Below, piece after piece: positions 1 to 9,032 of a stretch of 64,000 nt of DNA. The notes under the pieces were generated by a model that was not told where the DNA came from, did no database searches, and was given only the letters and a program-made list of their open reading frames with translations. The translations under genes were made by a program, and so were the position numbers. Location: the NCBI RefSeq assembly GCF_016342785.1, contig NZ_JAEINH010000001.1, positions 248,001 to 312,000 of the forward strand, given 5' to 3'. Within the stretch, counting starts at the first letter, position 1; each line of letters starts with the position of its first letter. The DNA comes from Sanguibacter suaedae (GTDB lineage Bacteria; Actinomycetota; Actinomycetes; Actinomycetales; Cellulomonadaceae).

Positions 1-24
1 GCGCGGAACGGGTCGGGCGGAGGG

Positions 25-1506
25 TCAGCCCTCCGTCGTCTCCTCGTCGTGGGCGTGGTCGTGGTCGTCGCCCTCGTGGTCGTGGTCGTCGTGCGTGTGG
101 TCGTCGCCCTCGTGGGAGTGCTCGTCGCCCTCCTCGTGGGAGTGCTCCTCGCCCTCGTGCTCGGCGTGGTCCTCGCCCTCGTGCTCGTGGGCGCCCTCCT
201 CCGCGGCGCCGGAGACGCCGTTGAGCTCGTTGGGCGTCACGGTGAGCTCGGCGCTGATCCAGACCTCGCCGGTCTCGATGTCGACGGCGTGGATGGAGTT
301 GGTGGCCGGGTCGGTGACGTACGCGGAGCCGTCGAGGACGAACACCGTGGGGCGCGGCTCCTGCCACTCCTCGGGCTCCTCCCACTCGTCGATGACGGGG
401 ATGGAGCGCTCGATGCTGCCGGCCTCCTCGTCGATGACGTGGAGCTGGCCGTCGGTGCCGAGGACGAGGGCCTCGCCGTCGTCACCGCGCGCGAGGGAGC
501 GGAAGGTGTAGCTCGAAGGCAGGTCGACGAGCTTCAGCGACGCGGTCCGGGTGTCGATGAGGGACACGCGGGTGGGGCGCTCGAGGTCGGCGTCGGGGTC
601 CGACTTGTAGTCACCGAGGACGATCGGGGACTCCTCGCTGCCGGCCTGGTTGCCGATGCGGCCGTAGGCGTCGGGGCTGGCGACCTTGGTGATCTCGCCG
701 TCGCGGTAGACGACCGCGCCGGTCTCGCAGCCGATGACGACGGCCTCGTCGGAGGCCATGGCCTCGCCGTGGACGCCGGGGCAGTCGTCGTTCGCGGCGA
801 TCTCCTGGTCGTCTGCGTCGAGGACGCGGATGCCCGTGCGGGCGTCCTCCGTGCCCTCGGACACGACGAGGGACCCGTCGGAGAGCTCGACCGCGACGCC
901 GTGGTGCGCGGACGGGGTCGTGTACTCGCGGGTGGCGACCTCGGGGTCCACCAGGTCGGCGGAGTCGAGGACGACGATCTTGCCGGTGCCGTCGTCGAAG
1001 AGCGCGGTGCGGCCGTCGTGGTTGACGACGTGCCCGGGCTTCTCGGCGTCGAACATGACGTCCGTGAGGGTCGGGGTCGTCGAGTAGTAGTGGTCGTGGT
1101 CGCCGTGGGGCTCTGCCCAGCTTCCGGCGTCGAGGACCTGGAAGCCGCCCGTGGTGGAGACGTAGAGGTGGCGGCCGTCGCCCGCACCGTTGATGCGGTT
1201 GAAGCCGGCCAGCTCGATGTCCTCGAGGACCTCGAGGGTGGTGGCGTCGAGGACCTGGATGCCACCGTCGTAGGTGATGGCGAGGCGCGGCTTCACCGCG
1301 GACTCCTCGGTGACCTCCGCCGCGGCTGCGGTGGTCTCGTCGGCCGTGGCGCCGTCGGTGGCACCCTCGGAGCCGCTGCACGCGGTGAGGAACGCGAGGG
1401 GCAGGGCCACGCCGAGGGCGAGGGACGGCCGAAGGCCGGTGCGGCGTCGTGCTGGGGAGGTGATGGTCATGGTGTGCGGGGCGGCGGCGCAGGAGACGCG
1501 CGCCAC
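25..1506 (-). CDS. AztD-like periplasmic zinc metallochaperone (beta-propeller lipoprotein)
   Basis: The 493-residue product has an n-region, a hydrophobic stretch and a lipobox-like FLTAC with Cys near residue 43, so it is probably a lipoprotein. The rest reads as a WD40-like propeller (blades such as GIQVLDATTLEVLEDI and GFQVLDAG) with an internal GDHDHYYS motif near residue 140. The last ~50 residues are extremely rich in His, Asp and Glu, a likely zinc reservoir. This layout matches AztD, which hands zinc to AztC-type binding proteins. GTG at 1506 has an AGGAAGG-type ribosome site just upstream; ATG at 1470 is an alternative that shortens the n-region but has no clear site. It lies 90 bases beyond zur on the same strand, with its own Zur-like box, so it is probably a separate zinc-repressed unit. 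Family call is by motif recall. Confidence 0.85.
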   Translation of the reverse strand: MARVSCAAAPHTMTITSPARRRTGLRPSLALGVALPLAFLTACSGSEGATDGATADETTAAAAEVTEESAVKPRLAITYDGGIQVLDATTLEVLEDIELAGFNRINGAGDGRHLYVSTTGGFQVLDAGSWAEPHGDHDHYYSTTPTLTDVMFDAEKPGHVVNHDGRTALFDDGTGKIVVLDSADLVDPEVATREYTTPSAHHGVAVELSDGSLVVSEGTEDARTGIRVLDADDQEIAANDDCPGVHGEAMASDEAVVIGCETGAVVYRDGEITKVASPDAYGRIGNQAGSEESPIVLGDYKSDPDADLERPTRVSLIDTRTASLKLVDLPSSYTFRSLARGDDGEALVLGTDGQLHVIDEEAGSIERSIPVIDEWEEPEEWQEPRPTVFVLDGSAYVTDPATNSIHAVDIETGEVWISAELTVTPNELNGVSGAAEEGAHEHEGEDHAEHEGEEHSHEEGDEHSHEGDDHTHDDHDHEGDDHDHAHDEETTEG

Positions 1507-1549
1507 CTCTCCTTCCTACGGAGGGGCGGTGTTCGGTGCGACAGTATCA

Positions 1550-1574
1550 GATAATAGCAATCGTTCTCATTATC
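1550..1574. promoter_or_regulatory. Fur/Zur-like inverted repeat upstream of the AztD-like gene
   Basis: The 25-base element has perfect outer arms GATAAT and ATTATC and an AT-rich core in very GC-rich DNA. 8 of 12 paired positions are complementary around the central C. It lies 44 bases from the GTG start, where a repressor would block transcription. Fur-family boxes commonly carry GATAAT arms; assignment to Zur rather than Fur rests on the adjacent zinc genes. Confidence 0.6.
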
Positions 1575-1595
1575 GACTGGGAGCGCTCATTGGCG

Positions 1596-2009
1596 TCAGG
1601 AGGCGCACCGCCCGCACACGCCCCGGAGCCGGGCGTGGACCACGACGTCCGCGAACTGCTCGGCCCCGGCCGTCCGCACGGCCCACTCCTCGACCTCGCC
1701 CAGGTCCACCGGGTCGGCCCGGTCGCACACCCGGCACACGAGGAAGCACCCGGAATCGCCGGGCGCCGCACGCCGGTAGCGCACCGCACCCGCCTCGTCG
1801 TGCACCGAGTCCACCAACCCCTCCCGCTCGAGGAGGCGCAACGTCCGGTACAGCGTGGAGATGCTCACCTCCGTCCCCTGCTCGCGGAGCATCGCCTGCA
1901 CGTCGCGCACCGCGCGGAACGCGTCCGACGACCCCACGAGCGCCAGCACCGCCTCCTGATGGCGGGTGTGCCGGGCGCGCCGCGGCGTCTGCTCGTTCGT
2001 CGCCGTCAT
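1596..2009 (-). CDS. zur: Fur-family zinc uptake regulator (Zur)
   Basis: 137 residues, normal Zur length. An N-terminal winged helix (residues ~12-75, with SISTLYRTLRLLEREGLV as recognition region) is followed by a dimerisation domain carrying two structural CxxC pairs, CRVC and the C-terminal CGRC. The ATG overlaps the permease stop as ATGA, so the regulator is the last gene of the transporter operon and likely represses it. With zinc bound it would act on the boxes at 1550-1574 and 9033-9051. Fur or Mur is less likely because of the zinc-type transporter and AztD context. Confidence 0.87.
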   Translation of the reverse strand: MTATNEQTPRRARHTRHQEAVLALVGSSDAFRAVRDVQAMLREQGTEVSISTLYRTLRLLEREGLVDSVHDEAGAVRYRRAAPGDSGCFLVCRVCDRADPVDLGEVEEWAVRTAGAEQFADVVVHARLRGVCGRCAS

Positions 2010-2938
2010 GGTCCCGTCACCGCCCCCGAGCGACCGGGGACACCCACGAAGGGCTGGTCCTGCTCGACGTCCCGCCGACCCGCGCTCGCGCCCCGTCCGC
2101 GGGCGACGAGCCCGTGGCGCGGCGCGAGGCACCACGCGACGAGGAACGCGACCGTCGCGACGAGGACGATCGCCCCGCCGGTCGGCAGGTCCAGGGCCCA
2201 GGACAGGTACACGCCCACGACGGCCGACGCGCTGCCCACGAGCGGCGCGACGAGCATCATCGGACCGAGCCGGTCCGTGAGCAGGCGCGCCGTCGCGGCG
2301 GGCGTGATGAGCAGCGCGAGCACCAGGACGTTCCCGATGGTCTGCACCGAGATCACGACGGCGACGGTGACCATGACGTAGAGGACGAGGTCGAGGGCGA
2401 GCACGGGCAGCCGTGCGGAGCGCGCCATCTCACGGTCCAGGCTCACCGCCACGATCTCCTTGTGCAGCAGGAGCGCCACGAGGAGCAGACCACTGCCCAC
2501 CGCGCCCACCACGTAGAGGTCCTCGTCGACCACGCCCGCGACGGACCCGAAGAGGAACTGCTCGAGGGTGCCCGTGTACCCCGGGGCGCGGGACACGATC
2601 ACGATGCCGAGCGCGAACGCCGCCACGAAGAACACCCCGATCACGGTGTCCTCGCGGAGCCTGCGCCCCTGGGAGAACAGCGCGACGAGCACCGCGGTGA
2701 CGACGCCCGCCACGACACCCCCCACCACGAGCGACCCCTGGAGGAGGAACGCGACGGCCAGCCCGGGGAACACGGCGTGCGCGACGGCATCCCCCATGAA
2801 CGCCATCCCGCGCAAGACCACGTGGCAGCCCACGACCCCGCACACGACGCTCGACATCACCGCCACGAGCACCGCCTTGCGCAGGAACGCCAGGTCGGGG
2901 TCGGTGAGGTCCTGGAGGAACTCCAGCGGCGAGATCAC
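2006..2938 (-). CDS. Zinc/manganese-type ABC transporter permease (anchored-repeat type)
   Basis: 310 residues with about eight or nine hydrophobic segments and the ABC-3 family pattern (GCHVVLRGMAFMGDAVAHAV near residue 40, ALLITPAATARLL near 215). It forms the membrane channel for metal import, powered by the upstream ATPase and loaded by the binding protein at 4769-6331. GTG at 2938 overlaps the ATPase stop as GTGA, and its own stop overlaps zur as ATGA, so translation is coupled throughout. The neighbouring repeat proteins place it in the anchored repeat-type ABC transporter group described by TIGRFAMs. Confidence 0.9.
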   Translation of the reverse strand: MISPLEFLQDLTDPDLAFLRKAVLVAVMSSVVCGVVGCHVVLRGMAFMGDAVAHAVFPGLAVAFLLQGSLVVGGVVAGVVTAVLVALFSQGRRLREDTVIGVFFVAAFALGIVIVSRAPGYTGTLEQFLFGSVAGVVDEDLYVVGAVGSGLLLVALLLHKEIVAVSLDREMARSARLPVLALDLVLYVMVTVAVVISVQTIGNVLVLALLITPAATARLLTDRLGPMMLVAPLVGSASAVVGVYLSWALDLPTGGAIVLVATVAFLVAWCLAPRHGLVARGRGASAGRRDVEQDQPFVGVPGRSGAVTGP

Positions 2939-3672
2939 AGCGCCTCCTGGGGGACGAGGCCGAGGGCGCGCAGCAGCGGCGAGGTGGGTGACGCCCCGAA
3001 GGTGCGCATCCACGGTGCGGGGTCGTGGAGCTCGTCGGGGGTGCCGAGCGCGACGACGGACCCGTCGAGCAGGCAGAGCCGTGTGCAGGTGTGGACGGCG
3101 GCGACGAGGTCGTGGGTGGTCATGAGGACCGCGCGCTCTGCCGCGAGCTCGACGAAGAGCTCGGTGAGGTGGTCCTGAGAGGGGACGTCGAGTCCGGTGA
3201 AGGGCTCGTCGAGGAGGAGGACCTGGGGGTCGAGGGCAAGGGCCCGGGCGACGAGGACCCGTTGGCGCTGCCCACCGGAGAGCTCGCCGACCGGTCGTGT
3301 GCGCAGGTGGGTCATGCGGACGCGGTCGAGGGCGGCCCGCACGGCCTGGTGGTCGGCGACGCCGGCCTGACGGAACCAACCGATGCGGCGCACGCGCCCC
3401 GAGAGCACCGCCCCCTCGACGGACACCGGGTAGTCCCACGCGAACTCGTGGCGCTGGGGGACGTACCCGACCTCCCCGTCGACGGCGACCGTCCCGGTGC
3501 GCGGCCGCAGGAGACCGAGGACGGTCCGCAGAAGGGTCGTCTTCCCAGCGCCGTTGGGACCGAGGAGTGCGACGAGCTCGCCGCGGTACAGGTCGAGGGC
3601 GACGTCGCGCAGGACGGGGCGTCCGCCGAGGTCCACCGAGACTCGGTCGAGGCGGACCGCCGGCGTCGTCAT
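2935..3672 (-). CDS. Zinc/manganese-type ABC transporter ATP-binding protein (anchored-repeat type)
   Basis: 245 residues with a complete ABC ATPase set: Walker A GPNGAGKTTLL near residue 37, the signature LSGGQRQRV near 130, Walker B LLLDEPFTGLD near 152 and a switch His in TTHD near 186. It energises metal import through the permease with which it overlaps. Its ATG overlaps the stop of the anchored protein gene (ATGA). Confidence 0.93.
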   Translation of the reverse strand: MTTPAVRLDRVSVDLGGRPVLRDVALDLYRGELVALLGPNGAGKTTLLRTVLGLLRPRTGTVAVDGEVGYVPQRHEFAWDYPVSVEGAVLSGRVRRIGWFRQAGVADHQAVRAALDRVRMTHLRTRPVGELSGGQRQRVLVARALALDPQVLLLDEPFTGLDVPSQDHLTELFVELAAERAVLMTTHDLVAAVHTCTRLCLLDGSVVALGTPDELHDPAPWMRTFGASPTSPLLRALGLVPQEAL

Positions 3673-4742
3673 GACGCGTCCCCGGCGGGGCCGCCGGTCC
3701 GTCCGGTCGTCGTCGTGGCGGAGTCGGCGTCGGCATCGGCCTCCGCGGCGGCGCGGGCTCGTCGGGAACGCACGACGGTCGCACCGAGCGCGACGAGGAG
3801 CGCGAGGACGGCGGCCGCAGCGCCGATCGCCCAGGGCGACGGCCCCGTCCCGCTCTCCTCGGGAGCCGCCTCGGTGTCGGGGGCCGTATCCGGCGTGGCC
3901 TGGTCGCCGGTGCCCGTGGCGCCGTCCGTGCCGTCGCCCCCGTCCGAGTCCTCAGTGCCCTCAGCATCCCCGGTGTCCTCAGCCAGGTCGCCGGCGGCCT
4001 CGGCGGCGGCGAACGCCTCCTGCGGGTCGGTGTCCGTGCCGACGGCGAAGAGCATCCGGGCGGAGTCCTCCACCTGCTCGCCGTCGGTGAGGTCGGCGAG
4101 GACGGTGACGTCGACGACGTACGCGCCGGGCTCCGTGAACACCCAGTTGGCGTGGGTGTGGGTGTTGACCTCCATCCACAGCTCCTGGGGGTCGTCGTCG
4201 GCGGTCGTCCACAGGACGTTGGGCGTCCCGGACACGCCTTCCTGGAGGAACAGGTGCAGCTCGCCCGGGCCCTCGACGCCGTCGAGGCGCAGGGTCGCCC
4301 CGAGGTCGACGCGCTGCGTGACCTCCGGGTCCTGGGTGTTCCACCCGAGCCACGCGACGGCCTGGTCCTGGACCTGCGGCACGAGGTAGAGGGGGTCGCC
4401 CTCGGCGACGCCGAGGAAGGCGTACTCCGGGCTGCCCGGCGCCTCGAGGCGCGCGGTGTCGAGGACGTGCACCACCGTGTCCTCCATGTCACGCCACACG
4501 GGCGGGACCTCCCGGTCGTCGCGCGCCTGGAGCGTCCACTCCCCGTCCACGAACCGGGGGCCGACGTCGACGTGCCCGTCGGAGATCACGGCCTGCTCGC
4601 CTGGGACACCGTCGGTGTCGGCCACGAGCGTGCTCCCGGCGGCCGCCGGTGGAAGGGCGAGCGTCGCAGCGGCGAGCACGGTCACGACGGCGGTCCTGCG
4701 GGCCGACGGACGCGCGGTACGGCGGGAGGGCGATGGGGACAC
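3669..4742 (-). CDS. Membrane-anchored surface repeat protein (choice-of-anchor M / actinobacterial surface-anchored domain)
   Basis: 357 residues from GTG 4742. The N-terminus is a signal peptide. One surface repeat domain follows (about residues 45-220), beginning ISDGHVDVGPRF and holding the family landmarks LGWNTQ, GPGELHLF and EVNTHTHANWVF. An acidic, Thr-rich stalk leads to one transmembrane helix near residue 320 and a short charged tail; no LPxTG-like motif is seen. ATG 4772 overlaps the previous stop (ATGA), but GTG 4742 has a GGAGGAG site five bases upstream and is preferred. Such proteins accompany anchored repeat-type ABC importers and may hold metal or cofactor at the cell surface; their exact role is unknown. 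Confidence 0.8.
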   Translation of the reverse strand: MSPSPSRRTARPSARRTAVVTVLAAATLALPPAAAGSTLVADTDGVPGEQAVISDGHVDVGPRFVDGEWTLQARDDREVPPVWRDMEDTVVHVLDTARLEAPGSPEYAFLGVAEGDPLYLVPQVQDQAVAWLGWNTQDPEVTQRVDLGATLRLDGVEGPGELHLFLQEGVSGTPNVLWTTADDDPQELWMEVNTHTHANWVFTEPGAYVVDVTVLADLTDGEQVEDSARMLFAVGTDTDPQEAFAAAEAAGDLAEDTGDAEGTEDSDGGDGTDGATGTGDQATPDTAPDTEAAPEESGTGPSPWAIGAAAAVLALLVALGATVVRSRRARAAAEADADADSATTTTGRTGGPAGDAS

Positions 4743-4768
4743 GGGGTCTCCTCCTGGGGGTTCGGGGG

Positions 4769-6331
4769 TCATGCGAGGCAACGTGCGAGGGCGTCGGCGT
4801 TGGCGCGCACGAGGTCGACGTACGTGGTGACGTCGCGGTCGAAGGTCGCGGAGTAGATGTCGCACACGGGGACACCGGTGCTCTCCGCGACGGAGGCGAG
4901 GACCTGGTCGGCGGCGCCGACCTCCTGGAAGACGGCCCCGAGGTCGAGGGCCCGGACGGTCTCCGTGAGCCGCCGCCGGGTGGCGACGCTCGCCTCCTGG
5001 GAGGGGTCGGCGGTGACGAACCCGGCCACGTCCACGTCGTAGGCGGCGGCGAGGTAGGCGAACGTGTCGTGGGTGCTCAGCAGGTGGCGCTGCGAGCGCG
5101 GGATCGCGGCGACGGTGCTCGCGACGTACGCGTCGGCCTCCCGGAGGGTCTGCGTGTATGCGGCGGCGTTGGCCCGGTAGGTGGCGGCGCGGGCGGGGTC
5201 GGCGTCGACGAGGGTGTCGGTGATGACCTCGACATACACCTGGGCGTTGCGCACGTCCTGCCACAGGTACGGGTCGATCTCGCCGTGCACCGACCGCCCC
5301 AGGACGGCCTGCGGCAGCTGGTAGACCTGCTCGACGCCCGCGTCGGCGACGTCGAGGCCGTCGGGCACGGGCGCGAGCGCCTTGGCGGGGACGGACACGA
5401 CGGTGGTGTGCGCGTCGTACGGGTGGTGGGCATGCTTCGCGTGGTCGGTGTGGTCGGTGTGGTCGGTGTGCGCCTGGCGCTCGTCGGCCGGGTGCTGGTC
5501 GGCGGCGAGGGCCACGTCGCCGGGGCCGAGGCGCACGGCGACGTCGGCGTGCCCGCCGTCGAGCACGTCGGTGGCCCCCAGCCCGTGCGGGTCCACGCCG
5601 ACCGCGAAGGTCACGGTCGTGGATCCCACGGGCACCGGTGCGTCGCCCGGTGCGGGGACGAGCTCGGCCGTGAGGTCGAGCTCGTAGACGCCCTGCTCGG
5701 AGAACGTCCAGCTCATGTGGGTGTGGGCATCCGACGGGAGCGCCACCGCGTCGGCGTCGTCGAACCCGTCCCTCGAGTCGAGATACACCCGGGGGGCGCC
5801 GAACGCCTCGGTGAGGTACGCGGTGAGCCGCCCCGGCCCGGTGAGGCCGGTGGGCCGCAGGACCACCTCCGACGCCCGGTCGACGCCGCGCGCCCCCGCG
5901 GCGTCGACCGACAGCCCCAGCCACACGGTGTCCAGGGCGGGGTTCTCCACCCGGGGGATCACCGTGGCCGCGTACGTCGACGCGGTCTCCGCGAGCGAGA
6001 CCCACGGGACGTCGCCGAGGTTCGCGTCGAGGACGGCCGTCGCCGCGTGCCCGTCGAGCAGCGCGTAGCTGCTGAACGCCACGTCGGCCCGTGCCACGTC
6101 GCGGACGTCCCGCAGGGACGGCTCCCCCGCCCCGCCGCCGGGGAGCGCGGTGACGACCGCGTCCTCCCCGGCGACGTTCCGGACGAGGTCCGCGAGCAGC
6201 GGCGTGGTGGTCACGACGCGCAGGCGGTCGTCGTCACCCGCGACACCGTGCCCGTCGTCACCCGACCAGGGGGCGACGGCCAGCACGACGACGAGCGCGA
6301 CGGGCAACGCCGCGCCCACCGTGCGCCTCAC
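4769..6331 (-). CDS. Anchored repeat-type ABC transporter substrate-binding protein (ZnuA/AztC-like with inserted surface domain)
   Basis: 520 residues. After a hydrophobic N-terminus the ZnuA-like first lobe begins (RLRVVTTTPLLADLVRNVAG). A surface-anchored repeat domain is inserted at about residues 125-250 (VWLGLSVD to AHTHMSWTF), then a His-rich loop (about 285-315, repeated HTDHTD), then the second lobe with GEIDPYLWQDVRN, LLSTHDTFAYLAAAYDV and QEVGAADQVLASVAESTGV. Oddly, the first-lobe DPHxYEP metal motif is absent: the equivalent stretch reads LPGGGAGEPSLRDV, so one zinc-ligand His appears lost. GTG overlaps the upstream stop as GTGA. No lipobox is visible, so it may be held by its N-terminal helix or be soluble. 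Confidence 0.87.
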   Translation of the reverse strand: MRRTVGAALPVALVVVLAVAPWSGDDGHGVAGDDDRLRVVTTTPLLADLVRNVAGEDAVVTALPGGGAGEPSLRDVRDVARADVAFSSYALLDGHAATAVLDANLGDVPWVSLAETASTYAATVIPRVENPALDTVWLGLSVDAAGARGVDRASEVVLRPTGLTGPGRLTAYLTEAFGAPRVYLDSRDGFDDADAVALPSDAHTHMSWTFSEQGVYELDLTAELVPAPGDAPVPVGSTTVTFAVGVDPHGLGATDVLDGGHADVAVRLGPGDVALAADQHPADERQAHTDHTDHTDHAKHAHHPYDAHTTVVSVPAKALAPVPDGLDVADAGVEQVYQLPQAVLGRSVHGEIDPYLWQDVRNAQVYVEVITDTLVDADPARAATYRANAAAYTQTLREADAYVASTVAAIPRSQRHLLSTHDTFAYLAAAYDVDVAGFVTADPSQEASVATRRRLTETVRALDLGAVFQEVGAADQVLASVAESTGVPVCDIYSATFDRDVTTYVDLVRANADALARCLA

Positions 6332-8958
6332 GCCGTGCGACGCCGTGCGACGAGGACGCCACCGACCCCGAGCGCGACGAGGAGCCCTGCGAGGGTCACG
6401 AGACCGCCCGCGTCACCGCCGGTCGTCGCGAGGCCCGCCCGGGCGCGTTGGGCCGCGGTGAGCTCGCAGTCCGCGCCCGACGCCGTCCTCCCGACGACCG
6501 TGGCCTTCGGCGCAGCCGGCGCCTTGGTCGCCGCGGCGTCTCCCACGGAGAACGTCAGGCTCACCGGGGCGGACACCTCGCGGCCACCGGAGAGCGTCAC
6601 CGACTGCGTGAGGTTCACCGTGTAGGTCCCGGCGGCCGTGAACGCCCACGTGGCGTGCATGTGCTGGTTGAGCGGCAGGTCCATGCTCCGCGGGAACCCG
6701 TCGACCGTGCCGAGGTACCTGGTGCCCACCCCGCCGAAGTTGCCGGTGGCGTACACCGCGAGGTCACCGGGGCCGTCGACCGACCCCAGCGTGTACGTCA
6801 CGGGGCTCTCCGCGGCGTCGAGCAGGCTCGGGTGCTGCGTGTTCAGCCCGAGCCACGGCACACCGGCCTCCTGGACCTGGCCCACGGACCAGATGGTGGC
6901 GCCGGCCGACCCGAGGAACGAGAACGCCGGGTCCTCGGGCACGGCCCGCTCCGCGTCGTCCCCGAGCCGGTACGTCACCGACGCGGGGTCCACCCAGGTG
7001 GCGGGCTGGGACCGGTCGTCCTTCACCTGCGCCACGAGCTCGCCGCCCTCGACGACGGACCCGAGGTCGAAGTGCCCGTCGGACACACCGTCCAGGGCTG
7101 GGGCGCTCGACGCCGCGGTGGCGGCGGGCGCCTTGCCGGGGACGACGGTCGCGACGCACACCGGTGCGGCCTTCGCCCCGCCACCGGACCCACCTGAACC
7201 GGACGGGCCCCCAGTACCACCGGAGCCGCCGGGGGCGCCAGGGTCGGGGGTGTCGGACCCGGCGGGCGGTACGGGTGCCGTCGGCGCGGGTGCGGCGGGT
7301 GCGGTGGGCGTCCCGCCCACGGGCGGGGGCACCGCACCCTGGCCCTCGCCGACCTGCACGAGGTAGCTCGCGGCCTCGCCGCGGAGGGTGCGGCCGTCGG
7401 TGGTGCGCAGGCTGGGGACCACGTCGAGCGTGTAGTCGCCCTCGGCGGTGAACACCCAGCTGGTGTGGACGTGCGCGTTGGCCGTCACGGGGATGGTGCC
7501 GCCGGAGGACGTGGCCGTGTCGATGTAGCGGTTGACGGGCTGGCCGAACGAGTCGGTCTGGTAGGTGAAGAGGTCACCGGGTCCGGAGACGGTGACGTCC
7601 AGGCTCACCGGGGTGCCCGCGGCCGGGACGATGCCCGTCCCGGCGAGCGAGGGCAGCAGGCTCTCGGTGCTCCACCCCACCCACGGCAGGTACGTCTGGT
7701 CCTCGCCGGTCTGGCTGCCCAGCCACGCCGTGGCGCCACCGTGCTCGCCGAGGAACGCCCACGCGCCCGTCGCGGCGGGCAACGTCTGCCGTCCGCGCTC
7801 GTCGAGGTACGCGATGGTCACGTCCTCCGGTGCTCGCAGGCGGGCCTGGGCGTCGTGGATGCCCGTGCCGTCCTTGACAGCGAGGACGAGGCGACCGGCC
7901 TCGGCGTCGTAGCGGGTGTCGAAGGCGTCGACGTGCCCGCGGTCGAGGACGAGGCGCTCGGCGGGGTCCGTGGGTGCGGGATCGGTGGGGGCGGGGTCCG
8001 TGGGCGCGGGATCCGTCGGGACCGGGCTCGGGGTCGGGTCCGTGGGAGCGGGGTCGCTCGGTGCGGGCGTGGGCTCCGGGTCCGTGGGTGCCGGGGTCGG
8101 GTCCGTCGGGGTGGCGTCGGTCGGTTCCGGCGTGGGCTCCACCGTCGGCTCGGGCTCTGGTTCGGGGGCCGGGTCGGCGGGCGCGGGGTCGACCGTCGGC
8201 TCGGGCGTGGGCTCCGGCTCGACGACTGAGCGGGCGCCGACGCGCACGTGGTAGCTCGCGGTGCTGCCGCTCACGACGGTGCCGTCGGCGGTGGTGAGCG
8301 AGGGCGTCACGAGGAGCTCGTAGTCGCCCTCGGCGGTGAAGACCCAGTTGGTGTGGACGTGCGCGTTGGCGGCGACGGGGATGGTGCCCCCGGCGCTCGT
8401 GGTGGTGTCGACGTACCGGTTGGTGGGGTTGCCGAAGGCGTCGTTCTGGAAGGTGAGGACGTCGCCGGGCCCGGCGACCTGGACGTCGAGGCTCACAGGG
8501 CTGCCGGGAGCGGGGACGATGCCCGTGCCCTCGAGGGAGGTGAGGAGCCGCTCGGTGCTCCACCCGGCCCACGGGACGTACGCCTGGTCGGTGCCGCTCT
8601 GGCTGAGCAGCCAGGCGTCGGTGCCCCCGTAGGCGCCCAGGAAGGACCACGGCCCGGCGGCCGGAGGGAGCTGCGCCTTGGCGCGCTCGTCCTCGACGGC
8701 GAGGGTCACGGTGTGCGGGTCGCGGTGGACGGGGCCGTCGGCATGGAGGCGGGTGTCGTCGCGCATGCCGAGGACGAGCGTGCCGCTCGCGGCGTCGAAG
8801 GTGGTGTCGAAGGCGTCGACGTGGCCGGACGACAGGACGACCTCGCGGTCCGTGGTGGTGGCTGCGTGCGCCTGCAGGAGCGGCGGGGCGAGGGCCCCGA
8901 GCATCGCGAGCACGACGACGAGCGCTGCGTGGCGCAGCGCCGGGAGGGCGGCGGTCAC
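6328..8958 (-). CDS. ABC transporter-associated wall protein with three surface repeats and an LATTG anchor
   Basis: 876 residues. A signal peptide (residues 1-34) is followed by three surface-anchored repeats beginning SSGHVDAFDT, DRGHVDAFDT and SDGHFDLGSV; each has a WVGWST- or LGLNTQ-like centre and an NAHVHTxWVF- or NQHMHATWAF-like end. Pro/Thr/Asp and Gly/Ser linkers separate them. The C-terminus has LATTG near residue 845, a hydrophobic helix and RRR, as expected of a class E sortase (LAxTG) substrate. GTG 8958 has GAGAGGAA eight bases upstream. It is the first gene of the zinc operon, 75 bases from a Zur-like box. Repeat His residues could bind metal at the wall (inference). Confidence 0.85.
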   Translation of the reverse strand: MTAALPALRHAALVVVLAMLGALAPPLLQAHAATTTDREVVLSSGHVDAFDTTFDAASGTLVLGMRDDTRLHADGPVHRDPHTVTLAVEDERAKAQLPPAAGPWSFLGAYGGTDAWLLSQSGTDQAYVPWAGWSTERLLTSLEGTGIVPAPGSPVSLDVQVAGPGDVLTFQNDAFGNPTNRYVDTTTSAGGTIPVAANAHVHTNWVFTAEGDYELLVTPSLTTADGTVVSGSTASYHVRVGARSVVEPEPTPEPTVDPAPADPAPEPEPEPTVEPTPEPTDATPTDPTPAPTDPEPTPAPSDPAPTDPTPSPVPTDPAPTDPAPTDPAPTDPAERLVLDRGHVDAFDTRYDAEAGRLVLAVKDGTGIHDAQARLRAPEDVTIAYLDERGRQTLPAATGAWAFLGEHGGATAWLGSQTGEDQTYLPWVGWSTESLLPSLAGTGIVPAAGTPVSLDVTVSGPGDLFTYQTDSFGQPVNRYIDTATSSGGTIPVTANAHVHTSWVFTAEGDYTLDVVPSLRTTDGRTLRGEAASYLVQVGEGQGAVPPPVGGTPTAPAAPAPTAPVPPAGSDTPDPGAPGGSGGTGGPSGSGGSGGGAKAAPVCVATVVPGKAPAATAASSAPALDGVSDGHFDLGSVVEGGELVAQVKDDRSQPATWVDPASVTYRLGDDAERAVPEDPAFSFLGSAGATIWSVGQVQEAGVPWLGLNTQHPSLLDAAESPVTYTLGSVDGPGDLAVYATGNFGGVGTRYLGTVDGFPRSMDLPLNQHMHATWAFTAAGTYTVNLTQSVTLSGGREVSAPVSLTFSVGDAAATKAPAAPKATVVGRTASGADCELTAAQRARAGLATTGGDAGGLVTLAGLLVALGVGGVLVARRRTA
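7961..8223. repeat. Pro/Thr/Asp/Glu-rich linker repeats inside the wall protein
   Basis: The coding strand repeats short units equivalent to PTDPAPTDP and PEPTPEPT between surface repeats one and two. Such low-complexity runs act as stiff cell-wall spacers and vary in copy number between strains. Confidence 0.8.
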
Positions 8959-9032
8959 TGGTGGTTCCTCTCGGACAGGAGGCCGGGAGTGCCGGCGAAC
9001 AGCCCGAAAGCGGGCGTTCCCGCCTCACTGTA

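Noticed and set aside
49-215. Dense GTG/CTC triplet repeats resembling a CRISPR or satellite
   Set aside because: They are the codons of the His/Asp/Glu-rich tail of the AztD-like protein.
49-1554. 501-codon plus-strand open frame over the AztD-like gene
   Set aside because: Val/Gly-rich shadow of a clear minus-strand lipoprotein gene; no ribosome site or family.
1274-3178. 634-codon plus-strand open frame over zur and the ABC genes
   Set aside because: Arg/His/Pro-rich shadow frame caused by high GC; the minus-strand genes have full motifs.
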